Below are positions 7,327 to 15,348 of a stretch of DNA of 34,795 nucleotides, in pieces. The position numbers were made by a program, and so were the translations under genes. Source of the DNA: a virus; the IMG/VR virus record IMGVR_UViG_3300015263_001465, positions 1-34,795 of that record; one strand, written 5' to 3'. The stretch's first letter is position 1, and every line of letters begins with the position of its first letter. The notes below the pieces were generated by a model, which was not told the origin of the DNA, did no database searches, and saw nothing but the letters and a program-made list of their open reading frames with translations.

Positions 7327-7754
7327 ACATCAACAAAGTGACACTGGCGGGAAGATTGACCCGCGACCCGGAGCTCAAATACCTCCCCAACGGAACCCCA
7401 GTCGCCCGGATCTGCGTGGCGATCAACAAGAAGTGGCAGACCAAGGACGGCGAGAAGAAGGAAAGCACGCTGTTCGTGGACGTGGACGCTTGGCGCAAGA
7501 ATGCCGAGCACCTCTCACAGTATTTCTCCAAGGGCAGCGACATTTATCTTGAGGGAGCCCTCAAGCTGGACACATGGGAGGACAAGCAGACCAAGCAGCC
7601 CCGCCAGAAGATGGGCGTCATCTTGGAGTCCTTCCAGTTCGTGGGCAAGGCCGTCAAGCGCGACCAGCCCCCCTCCAAACCTGAATCCGCCCCCGCCGAC
7701 GACGGTCAGCCCGAGCTGCCTGCGAGCGAAAAGGGTGACGACATTCCCTTCTAA
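7323..7754 (+). CDS. ssb: Single-stranded DNA-binding protein (SSB)
   Basis: The 143-residue product is a bacterial-type SSB. The OB fold begins MNINKVTLAGRLTRDPELKY, continues with VARICVAINKKW and the TLFVDVDAW strand, and ends near residue 110. A Pro/Ser/Asp-rich linker follows, then the acidic tip DDIPF, which in SSBs recruits replication and repair proteins. The conserved tip suggests it can contact host or phage SSB partners. It is unusual in lying inside a sugar-modification operon, with four-base or shorter overlaps on both sides (ATGA at 7323, TAATG at 7754), so it is co-transcribed with those genes. Confidence 0.93.
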   Translation: MNINKVTLAGRLTRDPELKYLPNGTPVARICVAINKKWQTKDGEKKESTLFVDVDAWRKNAEHLSQYFSKGSDIYLEGALKLDTWEDKQTKQPRQKMGVILESFQFVGKAVKRDQPPSKPESAPADDGQPELPASEKGDDIPF

Positions 7755-8491
7755 TGAACATCTCCGTCTCATACCCCATTCCCACTGACAACTGGGAGAC
7801 GTTCGAGCCGGACGTGATCCGGTTCGCCCGATCCCTTCACCAGTTCGCCCCGGGCCGCGAGGCCGATGTGACCTTCAGGTCGTGCGTGGACAAGGGCGGC
7901 TACTACAACTCCATGCGTCAGGGATTTCTGCTGGGTCTGTTTGACGGATTCAAGATCATCACCGAGCGATATGACGGGGGTGGGTGCGACATCGGAGCCC
8001 ACCTCCACATCGCCGACATGGCGGGAGACGATTTCCTGATCTGTCTCTCGACCCGAGTTTACGCATACAGGGCCGGATGGATAGAAGCCCTCGCCCACGC
8101 CCGTGAAGAGCTGGGACCGGGGCTCTATGGAACGGCCATCTCCTTTGAAAACAATCCCCACATTCGGACGCATTGCTTCGGCATTGACGCCCGAATGCTG
8201 CGGGAGTATCCGCATCGGGTCAACACCCGGGAGCGCGGCTACTTCTTTGAGAGCGGGGTGGGCAACCCTGAAGGCTCCTTCTATAACTGGTGCTGCGGCC
8301 ATTTCATCCCGTGCCGGATCGTGCACTGGGACGGAGTCTATGAGTTTGAACCCGCCGCACAGGTTCACAACCGCTTCCGGCACGGGGACCAGTCCAACCT
8401 GCTGGTTTTCGACCGGCACACCAAGCTCTGGGAGGATTCCGAGCCCGAGGAGCGCAACCGCCTGACCGACCTGACCTATGGGCACGCCTGA
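7754..8491 (+). CDS. Glycosyltransferase-like protein, family uncertain
   Basis: The 245-residue product starts with a strand (MNISVSYPIPTDNW) and carries YDGGGCDIGAHLHIADMAGDDFLICLSTRVY in its middle, which reads like the nucleotide-sugar region of a GT-A fold: an acidic stretch before a FLICLSTR strand, with the protein at the edge of recognition. The C-terminal half is rich in Tyr, Trp and His and has two Cys (WCCGHF). It overlaps the next gene by 14 nt. Its place between SSB and an FkbM methyltransferase supports a sugar-related role, but this is a context guess; it could be another small-molecule transferase. Confidence 0.5.
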   Translation: MNISVSYPIPTDNWETFEPDVIRFARSLHQFAPGREADVTFRSCVDKGGYYNSMRQGFLLGLFDGFKIITERYDGGGCDIGAHLHIADMAGDDFLICLSTRVYAYRAGWIEALAHAREELGPGLYGTAISFENNPHIRTHCFGIDARMLREYPHRVNTRERGYFFESGVGNPEGSFYNWCCGHFIPCRIVHWDGVYEFEPAAQVHNRFRHGDQSNLLVFDRHTKLWEDSEPEERNRLTDLTYGHA

Positions 8492-9086
8492 TTTTTACTC
8501 ACAATTCGGGGAAGATCGCTGGATCACCGAGAATCTGATCCTGCCCCGGAACGGATTCTTCGTTGACATCGGCGCTTATGACGGGATCGCCTCGTCGAAT
8601 ACGCTTCACTTCGAGAAGCTGGGCTGGGACGGGTTCTGCGTGGAAGCGGTGCCCGAGCTGGCGCTGGAAAGCGCACAAAATCGCGAATGTCCCCTTTTCT
8701 GCTGCGCGGCGGCAGGCACGGATTCTCTGGACGCCTTCTTCTACATCCACGAAAACGACCGGGGGCGCTCCGGCCTGACCTCCATCGGCAGGGCCATCAA
8801 AACCCGCAAGCGCACCCTTCGCGAGCTCATGAAGCATTTCAACCGGAGGGAGATTGATCTTCTGTCCATTGACACGGAGGGGACGGAGCTGGATGTTTGG
8901 CGGGGGGCTTGGCCCTATCGTCCATCCGTGGTTGTCATCGAATACCTGACATGGGGCAGCCCCCCAAGAGACAAGGAAATCGTTGAGTCCATGCTTGAAT
9001 CCGGCTACTGGGAAGTCCACCGGACGGAGGCCAACCTCATCATGATCTGTCACTCATGCCTTGAAAAAAACCTGAAAGGAGGGTAG
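8478..9086 (+). CDS. FkbM-family methyltransferase
   Basis: The 202-residue product matches the FkbM (Methyltransf_21) pattern: an N-terminal YSQFGEDRW, SAM motif FFVDIGAYDGIASSNT near residues 27-42, CVEAVPE as the second strand, and IDLLSIDTEGTELDVW near 125-140. FkbM enzymes O-methylate sugars and polyketides, and are common in glycan clusters and in phages. It is the last gene of the sugar operon; its stop at 9084-9086 lies within the presumed -10 of the portal gene promoter. The acceptor is unknown, presumably the sugar made by the upstream genes. Confidence 0.85.
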   Translation: MGTPDFYSQFGEDRWITENLILPRNGFFVDIGAYDGIASSNTLHFEKLGWDGFCVEAVPELALESAQNRECPLFCCAAAGTDSLDAFFYIHENDRGRSGLTSIGRAIKTRKRTLRELMKHFNRREIDLLSIDTEGTELDVWRGAWPYRPSVVVIEYLTWGSPPRDKEIVESMLESGYWEVHRTEANLIMICHSCLEKNLKGG

Positions 9087-9089
9087 AGA
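9061..9089 (+). promoter_or_regulatory. Candidate promoter directly before the portal gene
   Basis: TTGAAA (9061-9066, 5/6), a 17-nt spacer and TAGAGA (9084-9089, 3/6) end five bases before ATG 9095. The spacer also holds GGAGGG (9078-9083), a good Shine-Dalgarno site for transcripts coming from upstream. Short transcripts from this promoter would be leaderless. Confidence 0.4.
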
Positions 9090-9094
9090 GGCTC

Positions 9095-11464
9095 ATGGAT
9101 TTTAATGACGCCCTTGCGCTGGATAACATTGTTTACCAGATGCGCCTTGCCGATTACCCTCGCGGACTCAACCGCGCAAGGATCAACGACCTCATGAACG
9201 GCCTTCCGCCCTACTCGGTGGAGGAACAGAATGAGAACGAGATCGAGGTCAACGTCAACGAGTTATCGGGGCCGGTGGCCGCGCACGACGCAAGGAGCCA
9301 GTTCTACAACGCCTTCCTGAAGCCGGGGAACTTTTTCACCCTGACCACCGACTCCGGCCCAAGGCACTATCGCGCCGACTACGGGCATATCGTGACCAAG
9401 CACATGAATCGCATCATGAAGCGGTCCATGCCCTACATCGAGAGCTTCCGCTCCAAGCTGGCGCTGGATGTTTTGCATGGCATCGCCCCGGCCTGCTGGC
9501 GGGACGAGTATGCGTGGTGCCCCGAATCCGTGGGCGTCGAGGATGTGATGATCCCGGCCAACACGCTGCTGACCATGCAGAACCTGCCCCTGTTCGCCGT
9601 CTATCGCCAGTTCACCGCCCGGGAGTTGATCCGGCTGACCCGGGGCCCCCGGCGCGACCGCGCATGGAACATGGATCTGGTGGATGCCTGCATTCGCTGG
9701 GTGGACTCTCAGGCCCTCAAGATGATGGGCACCAACTGGCCGCAGATCTGGTCTCCCGAAAAGCAGGCCGAGCGCATCAAGGGCGACGGCGGCTTCTACA
9801 TTGGCGATCAGGTGCCGACCGTGGACTGCTGGGACATTTACTTCTGGAATGACAGCAAGAACCATCAGGGATGGTGCCGACGGATGATCCTCGACGCTTG
9901 GAGCCAGCCCGTGGTGGATGGCTCGATTGGTCAGGAAGTCCAGATGGCCAGACGCAAGGGCGCTCCCCACGAGAAGCCGTTCGACAACCAGTTCCTCTAC
10001 AACTCCGAGAACCGCGTCTTCGCTCAGGAGCTGAGCAATATCATCACTTGGCAGTTTGCCGACCTGTCGGCGGTCGCCCCCTTCCGGTATCACAGTGTCC
10101 GATCCCTTGGCTTCCTGCTTTACTCGGTGTGCCATCTTCAGAACCGTCTTTACAGCAAGTTCACCGAGGCCCAGTTCGAGCAAATGATGATGTATTTCCG
10201 GGTCAAGAGCGCCGACGACATGCAGCGGGCCCTGAGGGTGGATCTGGTCAACCGGGGATTCATTGACGACACGATCCAGTTCATCCCAGCCGCCGAGCGG
10301 TATCAGATCAATGAGCGGCTCATCGAGGCCGGAATCAACCTGAACCGGGAGATCATCGGTCGCAATTCCTCCTCCTTCAACGGCCAGCCCCCGCAGCAGG
10401 ACAAGCGCGAGCTCACGGCGACGCAGTGGATGGGTGAGGCCAACAAGGTCACAGCCTTGGTTTCCTCAGCCCTCAATCAGGCTTACATCTACCAGAACGC
10501 CGAGTATAACGAGATCGTCCGGCGCTTCATGAAGAAGAACTCCAAGTGCCCGGATGTGCTTAAATTTCAGGCCAACTGTATGCGGGATGGAGTCCCCTCC
10601 AAGCTCCTGTTCTGTGCCGAAGCATGGGAAAGCGAGCCGGAGCGGGTGATGGGAGCCGGTAACAAAACGCTGGAGATGGCCATCGCCGACCGGCTGCTGG
10701 GCGCTCGCAACCTGTTTGATCCCGAACCGCAGCGGCAGATCCTGCGCGACTGGACGCTTTCGATCACCGACGATCCGGCCCGGGCCGAGTCGCTCGTGCC
10801 CCGACAGCCCCAGATCAGCGACAGCATCCTCGCCGCCTCGTTCGCGGCGGGAACGCTCATGGACGGCATGGAGGTGCCGGTCAAGAGCGGAATCAACCAC
10901 GTCGAGTGGGTGGAGACGCTGCTGGCGGCAATGGCCACGAAGATCAAGCAGATCCACGAGCGGGATGGCATGGGCGAGATGGAGGAGCTTCAGGGCTTGC
11001 AGAACATGGCCCAGCACATCGGCCAGCAGATCGCCAAGATCGCGGAGGATCCCAATGAGAAGCAGCGCGTCAAGAAGTATGGCGACCAGCTCAAAGGCCT
11101 CATGAACCTCGTCAAGGCGTTCTCGCAGAGGCTGATGGAGAAGCTGCAATCCGAACAGCAGCAGGGCGGAATGAGCCCGGAGGTTCAGGCCAAGATCGCC
11201 AACGACCGCATGATGATGGAGGCCAAGGCCGCCAACACCCGCGAGTCGCACGCGCAGCGCACGGCCCAGCGCCAGATCCAGTTCGAGATGAAGGCCAAGC
11301 AGGATGCCGACAAGGCCCAGCAGGACCTGAACGTCAAGGCGGCTCAGGCCGGTCAGGAGCTGGATACCCAGCGCCAGAAGGCCGAGATCGAGCTCCAGAA
11401 GGAGCGACAGAAGGCGGAAACGGCTGCGGCCAAACCAGCGGAGAGCGCCGGTGGAAAAGAATAA
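9095..11464 (+). CDS. Putative portal protein
   Basis: The 789-residue product is the right size and place for a portal ring subunit, ahead of a scaffold-like protein and capsid gene. The N-terminus (NRARINDLMNGLPPYS, then NVNELSGPVAAHDARSQFYN) and the KRSMPYIESFRSKLALDVLHG region resemble portal-like proteins of environmental phages with no tailed-tube genes. The last 170 residues are Gln/Lys/Ala/Glu-rich and predicted to be coiled coil (QQGGMSPEVQAKIAND onward), as for the portal barrel or scaffold-contact region. A GGAGGG ribosome site lies 11 nt before the ATG. The call rests on context and partial family recall; a large adaptor is the main alternative. Confidence 0.65.
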   Translation: MDFNDALALDNIVYQMRLADYPRGLNRARINDLMNGLPPYSVEEQNENEIEVNVNELSGPVAAHDARSQFYNAFLKPGNFFTLTTDSGPRHYRADYGHIVTKHMNRIMKRSMPYIESFRSKLALDVLHGIAPACWRDEYAWCPESVGVEDVMIPANTLLTMQNLPLFAVYRQFTARELIRLTRGPRRDRAWNMDLVDACIRWVDSQALKMMGTNWPQIWSPEKQAERIKGDGGFYIGDQVPTVDCWDIYFWNDSKNHQGWCRRMILDAWSQPVVDGSIGQEVQMARRKGAPHEKPFDNQFLYNSENRVFAQELSNIITWQFADLSAVAPFRYHSVRSLGFLLYSVCHLQNRLYSKFTEAQFEQMMMYFRVKSADDMQRALRVDLVNRGFIDDTIQFIPAAERYQINERLIEAGINLNREIIGRNSSSFNGQPPQQDKRELTATQWMGEANKVTALVSSALNQAYIYQNAEYNEIVRRFMKKNSKCPDVLKFQANCMRDGVPSKLLFCAEAWESEPERVMGAGNKTLEMAIADRLLGARNLFDPEPQRQILRDWTLSITDDPARAESLVPRQPQISDSILAASFAAGTLMDGMEVPVKSGINHVEWVETLLAAMATKIKQIHERDGMGEMEELQGLQNMAQHIGQQIAKIAEDPNEKQRVKKYGDQLKGLMNLVKAFSQRLMEKLQSEQQQGGMSPEVQAKIANDRMMMEAKAANTRESHAQRTAQRQIQFEMKAKQDADKAQQDLNVKAAQAGQELDTQRQKAEIELQKERQKAETAAAKPAESAGGKE

Positions 11465-11699
11465 AAACCTGAGCCTGCTTCGAGCCCTGCGTCACCGCTT
11501 TGGAGAGGGCAGGAAGTTTGAGCTGATGACCCTGTTCTGTGAAGACCTCAAGAGCTCGCTAAGCGTAAGGGGTCAGATGGTCAAGCAGGGCTGGTTCATC
11601 CTAGCCCGGGAGTTTCATCAACAGGGCGGTTGGATAGTCAAATGTTGCAGGAAATGCTTGACACAGCCAACTGGGCGAGTTTTACTGAATCATGGATAA
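11451..11699 (+). CDS. Small hypothetical protein, GTG start
   Basis: The 82-residue product starts at GTG 11451, inside the last 14 bases of the portal gene, and ends inside the start of the next gene by 8 nt. It is basic and carries two cysteine-containing stretches (FCEDLK, KCCRKC). No known domain is seen. The overlaps on both sides support real, coupled translation. Function unknown; position between portal and scaffold suggests a head-assembly accessory. Confidence 0.5.
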   Translation: MEKNKNLSLLRALRHRFGEGRKFELMTLFCEDLKSSLSVRGQMVKQGWFILAREFHQQGGWIVKCCRKCLTQPTGRVLLNHG

Positions 11700-11979
11700 A
11701 CTCAAAACTCTGAATCCGAGCCCGAAGCAGAAGCTTCTGGCCGACGGTGCTGGATGCAAAGCCCACTCCAAACTCATCTCCGATGACAGCCTCAGAGCAT
11801 TGCTCGACGTGGCCCTTGCTCAATTTACCCGGGAGAACGTCAACTCGACGTTTCAGGATCCGGCAGCGAGGTGGTGCCGCATCTCCGGCGCTCACGATTT
11901 CCTCAGTCTGTTCTACAATCTTTCGACTCCACCGCAAGCACCCGTTCAACACAAGACTGGGCTTGATTTCAAGGCATAG
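11692..11979 (+). CDS. Small hypothetical protein before the scaffold-like gene
   Basis: The 95-residue product has an N-terminal LNPSPKQKLLADGAG stretch, then a helix-rich middle (SDDSLRALLDVALAQFTREN) and a C-terminal aromatic segment. I see no metal site, membrane segment or known domain. It ends six bases before the next gene and overlaps the previous one by 8 nt, so it is part of the head operon. No function is assigned. Confidence 0.5.
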   Translation: MDKLKTLNPSPKQKLLADGAGCKAHSKLISDDSLRALLDVALAQFTRENVNSTFQDPAARWCRISGAHDFLSLFYNLSTPPQAPVQHKTGLDFKA

Positions 11980-11985
11980 CCATTT

Positions 11986-13317
11986 ATGAGCACACCCGCA
12001 ATCGTTCCCGCAGAGAAGGTCGTCCACGTCAAACAGACTGGCACGATTGACCTGAGAACCCAGAACATTGAGCCGACGCCCCAGCCGTCTCCTCAAGCCA
12101 AGCCGACGCCGCCGACCGAGCCGGTCAAACCGGTCGAGCCGACGCCTCCACCCGAGTCCTCGGTCAAGATCACCAAGCCCAGCACCGACAAGATGGCCCA
12201 GCGGCTGCGCGACAAGTTTGCCGCCAAGCCTGAGGAAACCCCCAAGGCTGAGGAGACCCCGGAAACCCCGGAGACCACGCCCGAGACTCCTGAGACTCCC
12301 GAAACCACCCCGGAGCCCAAATCACTGGAGGAGCTGGAGAAGCCCGTCACCCCGCCCAAGAAAGACAAGGTCAATCCTTGGAAACTTGTGGACGAGTGGA
12401 AGAAGAAGAACTCGGAGCTGGAGCAGCAACTCATTGAGGCCAAGAAGGCCGCGAAGGACGAGGCCTCGATCAAGGCTCAAGAGGAGGAGCTCAAGAGCCT
12501 GAAGGACAAGCTGGGCAGCTTGGAGGGAGAGCTCAAGTTCTACAACTATCAGGGCACCGAGGAGTTCAAGAGCAAATACGAGAAGCCCTACGCTGACGCC
12601 TTTGCGGAGGTCATGACCGAACTGAAGCACTCCACCGTGATCGAAAACGGAGAGGAGAGGGCGGCCACACCGCAGGACATTCTGAGGCTGGTCAACGAGC
12701 CCGACGCCCGTAAGGCCAAGGCAATGGCCAAGGACGTTTTCGGGGACATTGCCGACGACGCCATGCGCTATCGCACCGTCCTGAAGGGGCTGTGGGATAA
12801 GCGGTCAATGGCGCTGGATCAGGCCAAGAAGGACGCCGACGCGCACTTCAAGGCGCTGACCGAGGAGCGGCAGGGAAAGATCCAGACCGTTCAGTCCGAG
12901 ATCGCGGAGAACTGGAACAAGTTCAACGAGACCATCCGGGCTCTGCCCGATGACCGGGAATTCTTCAATCCCCCGGAAGGCAATCAGGAAATCGCCTCCA
13001 TTCTGGAGAGCGGATTCAAGGCCTTTGACGAGGCACTGAACACCAACCCGGGAGACCTGAGGCTGAGCTCGGACGCCCGTAAGGCCGCCCTGAAGGCCCA
13101 CGCCGCCGCCCGATGGCGTTCGGCTGGCTACAGCGTGGCCAAGCACCTCCTCAAGCTGGCCCGGGCCGAAAACGCAGAATTGAAGGCACGTCTGGAGCAA
13201 TACGAGGAGAGCACGCCCGGATCAGTGCCAGAGGGCCGCAAGCAGCCCAGCACCCCTGCTGCCTCGGGAAGAGTAACCGATCAGGTCTTTGCCCGTCTCC
13301 GGTCCAAGGCCCGTTGA
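11986..13317 (+). CDS. Scaffold-like protein with PE/T repeat linker
   Basis: The 443-residue product sits directly before the capsid gene, where scaffolding proteins are found. Residues about 24-115 are disordered and Pro/Thr/Glu-rich, with a repeated ETPETP-type unit (about 12240-12330 in DNA). Residues about 130-180 are a strong heptad-like coiled coil (KKKNSELEQQL onward), followed by a helical acidic body and a short basic end (ARLRSKAR) that could contact the capsid shell. Scaffolds are usually removed from mature heads. No protease gene is seen in this window. The role is inferred from position and composition. Confidence 0.6.
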   Translation: MSTPAIVPAEKVVHVKQTGTIDLRTQNIEPTPQPSPQAKPTPPTEPVKPVEPTPPPESSVKITKPSTDKMAQRLRDKFAAKPEETPKAEETPETPETTPETPETPETTPEPKSLEELEKPVTPPKKDKVNPWKLVDEWKKKNSELEQQLIEAKKAAKDEASIKAQEEELKSLKDKLGSLEGELKFYNYQGTEEFKSKYEKPYADAFAEVMTELKHSTVIENGEERAATPQDILRLVNEPDARKAKAMAKDVFGDIADDAMRYRTVLKGLWDKRSMALDQAKKDADAHFKALTEERQGKIQTVQSEIAENWNKFNETIRALPDDREFFNPPEGNQEIASILESGFKAFDEALNTNPGDLRLSSDARKAALKAHAAARWRSAGYSVAKHLLKLARAENAELKARLEQYEESTPGSVPEGRKQPSTPAASGRVTDQVFARLRSKAR

Positions 13318-13348
13318 CAGAGCTCTGTATCTCTGTCTCTCTGTAAAG

Positions 13349-13376
13349 CGCGAGATTGTCCCTTGACAGTCTCGCG
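13349..13376 (+). promoter_or_regulatory. 12-bp hairpin overlapping the capsid-gene -35 box
   Basis: CGCGAGATTGTC (13349-13360), loop CCTT and GACAGTCTCGCG (13365-13376) form a 12-bp stem with one G-T pair. It begins 32 nt after the scaffold stop, contains TTGACA in its right arm, and has no T run after it. As DNA it could be an operator; as RNA it could be an attenuator or processing site. Confidence 0.55.
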
Positions 13377-13391
13377 TTAACGTTATAGTCT
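13363..13391 (+). promoter_or_regulatory. Candidate promoter of the major capsid gene
   Basis: TTGACA (13363-13368) is a perfect -35. Two -10 readings exist: TATAGT (13384-13389, 5/6) at a short 15-nt spacing, or TAGTCT (13386-13391, 3/6) at 17 nt. The motif TTAACGTTA lies in the spacer (13377-13385) and recurs at 13536-13544 just before the capsid gene. Confidence 0.5.
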
Positions 13392-13560
13392 CCCTCCACA
13401 AGGTTCATCCTTTAGGCTGCCTAGCCTTATAGGCCGTGTAGGAGCGTCCTCCTAAAGCCCTCGGCGGGCCATACTTCGGAGCCGAACAGCACGCAGATTT
13501 ACCGCCCACATTGCGTGGGGGCAGTCTGTGAACATTTAACGTTAACGAAAGGTAGATATC
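13392..13560 (+). promoter_or_regulatory. Structured 5' leader of the capsid mRNA
   Basis: About 170 nt separate the promoter from the capsid ATG with no gene. Several stems can form: AGGCT/AGCCT (414-427 of the 13,000 block), TAGGAG/CTCCTA with a CGTC loop (13439-13454), TCGGC/GCCGA (13461-13485) and CCCAC/GTGGG (13505-13519). A competing long-range pair CTTTAGG (13410-13416) with CCTAAAG (13451-13457) would remodel the first two. The leader ends with GAAAGG as ribosome site. It may control translation or stability of the most abundant phage mRNA. Confidence 0.5.
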
Positions 13561-15027
13561 ATGAGTTGCCCAGACGGCACATTGGCAGCGTGTGACTTTG
13601 CTCAATTCCTAGTGGATGAGACTCCGCGCTTCGACGAGATGATTATGGAAGATATCCGGCCCACAGATGGCTGGATCGGCCACATCTCCACCGGCACCGC
13701 ACCCCTTGGGACTCCTGCTGAGATTACGCAGGACCGCTTCCGCTCGGTGTGGGCCAACACCACCAAGGCGTGGCGTCGGGTTCCTGTTTCAGGTCCCGGC
13801 TGCACCGGCAACCCCTGTGATCCTCCGTCCAGCCAGATTGGTTGGGGCGCGGATCGGTTGACCTACTACGCTGAGGAAATCACCTACGAGACCCCGCTCT
13901 TCTGCTATGACCAGCTCATGCACGTCACGCACGCGGAACAGCATCTCTCGCAGATCATCAACAACATCCTGCGGCCCAATACGCAGAACATCTTCTCGGC
14001 ATTCGCCCGGAAGCGTGGTTTGTTCTGGGCCAAATACAAGCAGATTGCCAATTCGTTGCTCTCTGCTTTCACCTATGAGTGGGTGAGTGTGGACTTGGAT
14101 GGCGACGGCACTTCAGACGACGAAATCTATTTCGATTGCTCTGCGAGCCCGACCGACATCTACCACCTCGTTCCTCAGATGTTGCAGAACAACTACTCGC
14201 GCTCCATGCGTGAGGGTTACGGGGGCAAGAATCCCTTCAAGGAGACGTTGCCCTACATCGAGCTTGTCACCGACATGGATACGTGTTGGTTCCTCGACAA
14301 GCTGGGCGGTCAGCTGGGTGTCGGCGGCGGGAACAACCCGAACGTCACGTCCAACTGGCGCTTCACCCAATGGGACGCGGCCAATCAGTATTGGCGCTAT
14401 GGGTTCTCGGGCCAGATCGGTAACTACCAAGTCCGCGTGGACGAACTGGGACTCCGGTTCAACTACGTCACGGATCTGGGTGCCGGTGCACACGGCGGAA
14501 ACGGCAATCGGTATCGCTACCAGATCGTCCTTCCGTTTGTGAACGAGACGACCACGGGTGCTGGCGGTGCGGCTGGTATTGGCGCGAACGTTAACACCGA
14601 TTACGACAATGCCCAGTTCGCCATCAGCTATCAATGGCACGTCAACGGCCTTGAGCTGCTCGTCCCGGACGCCCGTCCGATCAACCCGGATATGCCGTTC
14701 GCCCACCGAGACTTCGGCGGGAAATGGCGCTTCCTCATGCACGACTTGGGAGCCGATACAAGCGGCAACCCGATCTCGAACAAGTGGGAGAACAAGGGTC
14801 AATTCGGTGCGTGGTTCAAGTATTGGGTTCGGCCCAAGCACTACGAGTTCCTCCGTGGTTACATCCACAAGCGGGAACTCTTCTGCATCCCCGAAATTGA
14901 CGTTTGCAGCACGGATCCCGGCTATCCGTCTCAGAGCTACAGTTCGGCTCCGCCCGATTGTCCTGCTCCTGACGGTGTGTATGGGACTGGTGTTCCAACC
15001 GGCGATGAGGACGGCCCAATCGTCTAA
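13561..15027 (+). CDS. Putative major capsid protein
   Basis: The 488-residue product follows a scaffold-like gene and has its own promoter, leader and terminator, as expected for a highly made shell protein. Its sequence is rich in Trp, Tyr, Asp and Gly with few charged runs; the stretch FARKRGLFWAKYKQIAN near residues 155-171 may be the long capsid helix. The N-terminus (DETPRFDEMI) is acidic and the C-terminus Pro/Gly-rich. It has several cysteines, unusual for a shell protein. The ribosome site GAAAGG lies about 8 nt before the ATG. I recall the family only loosely; the call is from context, size and regulation. Confidence 0.7.
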   Translation: MSCPDGTLAACDFAQFLVDETPRFDEMIMEDIRPTDGWIGHISTGTAPLGTPAEITQDRFRSVWANTTKAWRRVPVSGPGCTGNPCDPPSSQIGWGADRLTYYAEEITYETPLFCYDQLMHVTHAEQHLSQIINNILRPNTQNIFSAFARKRGLFWAKYKQIANSLLSAFTYEWVSVDLDGDGTSDDEIYFDCSASPTDIYHLVPQMLQNNYSRSMREGYGGKNPFKETLPYIELVTDMDTCWFLDKLGGQLGVGGGNNPNVTSNWRFTQWDAANQYWRYGFSGQIGNYQVRVDELGLRFNYVTDLGAGAHGGNGNRYRYQIVLPFVNETTTGAGGAAGIGANVNTDYDNAQFAISYQWHVNGLELLVPDARPINPDMPFAHRDFGGKWRFLMHDLGADTSGNPISNKWENKGQFGAWFKYWVRPKHYEFLRGYIHKRELFCIPEIDVCSTDPGYPSQSYSSAPPDCPAPDGVYGTGVPTGDEDGPIV

Positions 15028-15044
15028 CTGATGTAAAATCAGTT
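15026..15044 (+). terminator. Small hairpin at the capsid stop codon
   Basis: AACTGAT (15026-15032) and ATCAGTT (15038-15044) form a perfect 7-bp stem with a GTAAA loop. It begins at the capsid stop codon and stands 8 nt before the main terminator. It may protect the mRNA 3' end or assist termination. Confidence 0.45.
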
Positions 15045-15052
15045 GCATTCAG

Positions 15053-15088
15053 ATGCCCACACGCTATTGTCTGGCGTGTGGGCATTTT
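15053..15088 (+). terminator. Strong intrinsic terminator after the capsid gene
   Basis: ATGCCCACACGC (15053-15064) and GCGTGTGGGCAT (15074-15085) form a perfect 12-bp stem with a 9-nt loop, followed by TTTC. It ends the capsid transcript 26 nt after its stop and separates it from the adhesin region. Confidence 0.88.
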
Positions 15089-15115
15089 CATTAAAGTCCA
15101 TTGGAAAGAGAGTTT

Positions 15116-15346
15116 ATGGCTGACTATCCCGATCAAGAGGCTGCCGAGCCCAGAGAGGAACCGGCAGGAACCGACTCCAACGTCGCCATTCTCCCCATGT
15201 CCTTCTTTCCGTCTGATAAGAAGGTCAAGCCCGGAGATGTGTGCGAGGTCAAGGTCACTTCCGTCCGAGACGACTCCGTTCTGGTGTCTTACTCTGGAAG
15301 TGAGGAATACGAAATAGACGAGGAAGTCTCAGATCTGATGAGGTAA
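15116..15346 (+). CDS. Small acidic protein, hypothetical
   Basis: The 76-residue product starts with an acidic, disordered segment (EAAEPREEPAG), then a beta-rich part (KKVKPGDVCEVKVTSVRDD, VLVSYSG) that looks like a small beta barrel, and an acidic end. I chose ATG 15116 rather than 15101 because GGAAAG lies at normal distance before 15116. It is the first gene after the capsid terminator. Function unknown; head decoration is possible given the position. Confidence 0.55.
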   Translation: MADYPDQEAAEPREEPAGTDSNVAILPMSFFPSDKKVKPGDVCEVKVTSVRDDSVLVSYSGSEEYEIDEEVSDLMR

Positions 15347-15348
15347 CT

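Noticed and set aside
12240-12330. Repeat array that might be CRISPR or a tandem satellite
   Set aside because: It is a coding Pro/Glu/Thr repeat inside the scaffold-like gene, with short uneven units and no spacers.
13398-13416. Possible tRNA T-arm (AAGG TTCAT CCTT)
   Set aside because: Only one short arm; no acceptor, D or anticodon arms around it.
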